A stretch of 5,800 bases of DNA from Prevotellaceae bacterium (lineage in GTDB: Bacteria > Bacteroidota > Bacteroidia > Bacteroidales > UBA932). Position 1 is the first letter of the stretch. The number at the start of each line of letters is the position of its first letter. Below are positions 5,541 to 5,800 of the stretch, piece by piece. Under the pieces are notes generated by a model. That model was not told the origin of the DNA. It made no database searches and saw only the letters and a program-made list of their open reading frames with translations. A program made the position numbers and the translations under genes. The stretch spans positions 1 through 5,800 of the forward strand of contig JAITKY010000117.1 of the NCBI GenBank assembly GCA_031278135.1, written 5' to 3'.

Positions 5541-5556
5541 GACTGGTAAAACAGTC
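5541..5556 (+). other. Hairpin in rRNA leader
   Basis: GACTG (5541-5545) and CAGTC (5552-5556) form a perfect 5-bp stem closing a GTAAAA loop, about 30 nt into the predicted rRNA leader. No U-run follows, so it is not a terminator. Its role is unknown; it may help leader folding or antitermination complex assembly. Confidence 0.5.
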
Positions 5557-5570
5557 ATAAAATAAGATAG

Positions 5571-5586
5571 TTGTGCTTCGGCACGA
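5571..5586 (+). promoter_or_regulatory. boxB-like UUCG hairpin of the rRNA leader
   Basis: TTGTGC (5571-5576) pairs with GCACGA (5581-5586), including one G-T pair, around a TTCG tetraloop closed by C-G, an exceptionally stable hairpin. It lies immediately before boxA, the position of boxB in rrn antitermination sites, which suggests the same role. The assignment is by layout rather than conserved sequence. Confidence 0.6.
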
Positions 5587-5587
5587 G

Positions 5588-5598
5588 GTTCTTTGACA
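5588..5598 (+). promoter_or_regulatory. boxA antitermination element of the rRNA leader
   Basis: GTTCTTTGACA closely resembles the boxA consensus TGCTCTTTAACA bound by NusB-NusE. It lies about 75 nt after the predicted transcription start and about 110 nt before 16S, directly after a boxB-like hairpin. It is expected to recruit Nus factors so that polymerase reads through the long rRNA operon. Confidence 0.75.
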
Positions 5599-5649
5599 AC
5601 ATAGAAGATTACCATGAAAAGGAATTGAATATTAAGCATAAATCCGCAA

Positions 5650-5679
5650 TTTCTACCTTTCGTGAGAAAGGTGAAGAAT
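5650..5679 (+). other. Stable leader stem upstream of 16S rRNA
   Basis: ACCTTTC (5655-5661) pairs with GAAAGGT (5666-5672) around a GTGA tetraloop. TTCT (5651-5654) extends the stem with AGAA (5675-5678) after a 2-nt bulge, and A5650 can pair with T5679, giving about 12 bp. It lies 30 nt before the 16S 5' end and may guide pre-rRNA folding or processing. The 3' partner region of the 16S processing stem is outside this window, so the role is inferred. Confidence 0.55.
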
Positions 5680-5708
5680 CAAGAAAAGGGATCAAAAAAC
5701 ATAAATAT

Positions 5709-5800
5709 ACAATGAAGAGTTTGATCCTGGCTCAGGATGAACGCTAGCGGCAGGCCTAACACATGCAAGTCGAGGGGCATCGGGTGTAGCAATACATGCC
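5709..5800 (+). rRNA. rrs: 16S ribosomal RNA, 5' end (partial)
   Basis: TGAAGAGTTTGATCCTGGCT (from 5713) followed by CAGGATGAACGCTAGCGGCAG and AACACATGCAAGTCGAG is the universal start of bacterial 16S rRNA, including the common 27F primer region. The mature 5' end is placed at about 5709 by alignment with the E. coli start (position 5 = T5713), uncertain by a few bases. The variable V1 helix starts near 5774 and the gene runs off the window. The GAACGCTAGCGGCAGGCCTAA segment is typical of Bacteroidota, probably Bacteroidales. Confidence 0.98.

Overview
This window looks like the chromosome of a member of the Bacteroidota, most likely the order Bacteroidales. The right edge holds the first ~90 bases of a 16S rRNA gene with a Bacteroidales-like 5' sequence. 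The promoters have the -33 TTTG / -7 TAnnTTTG form of this phylum instead of -35/-10 boxes. Base composition is AT-rich and ribosome-binding sites are mostly weak. Species cannot be fixed from this sequence.

Left part (about 28-4788, minus strand): five tightly packed genes that read as one operon. In transcription order they are a small conserved protein resembling the Bacteroidota family DUF6913, dapA (4-hydroxy-tetrahydrodipicolinate synthase), a soluble TPR-repeat protein, a DUF368/PopT-type membrane protein (probable undecaprenyl-phosphate translocase), and a YdgJ/IolW-like Gfo/Idh/MocA oxidoreductase. The junctions are an ATGA overlap, 20 nt, 1 nt and 10 nt. DapA makes the precursor of diaminopimelate and lysine, and PopT-type proteins recycle the lipid carrier of wall synthesis, so a cell-envelope theme is plausible. 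The other three genes have no assignable pathway.

Middle (about 4804-5133): a gene-free, AT-rich divergent region. It contains two exact 16-bp direct repeats at a 21-bp period, an ATGCGT-N7-ACGCAT inverted repeat and an AT-rich inverted repeat, any of which could be binding sites.

Right part (5134-5800, plus strand): first, a compact independent transcription unit of about 130 nt with a near-ideal promoter and a strong intrinsic terminator. Its RNA can fold into a three-way junction whose closing stem competes with the terminator hairpin, and it also holds an 18-codon ORF behind AAGGA. This is the best candidate for something undescribed. Next come an A-tract-rich stretch, a second near-ideal promoter for the rRNA operon, a structured leader with boxB-like and boxA elements and a probable processing stem, and the start of 16S rRNA. 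Everything here comes from reading the sequence alone; no database search or folding program was run.
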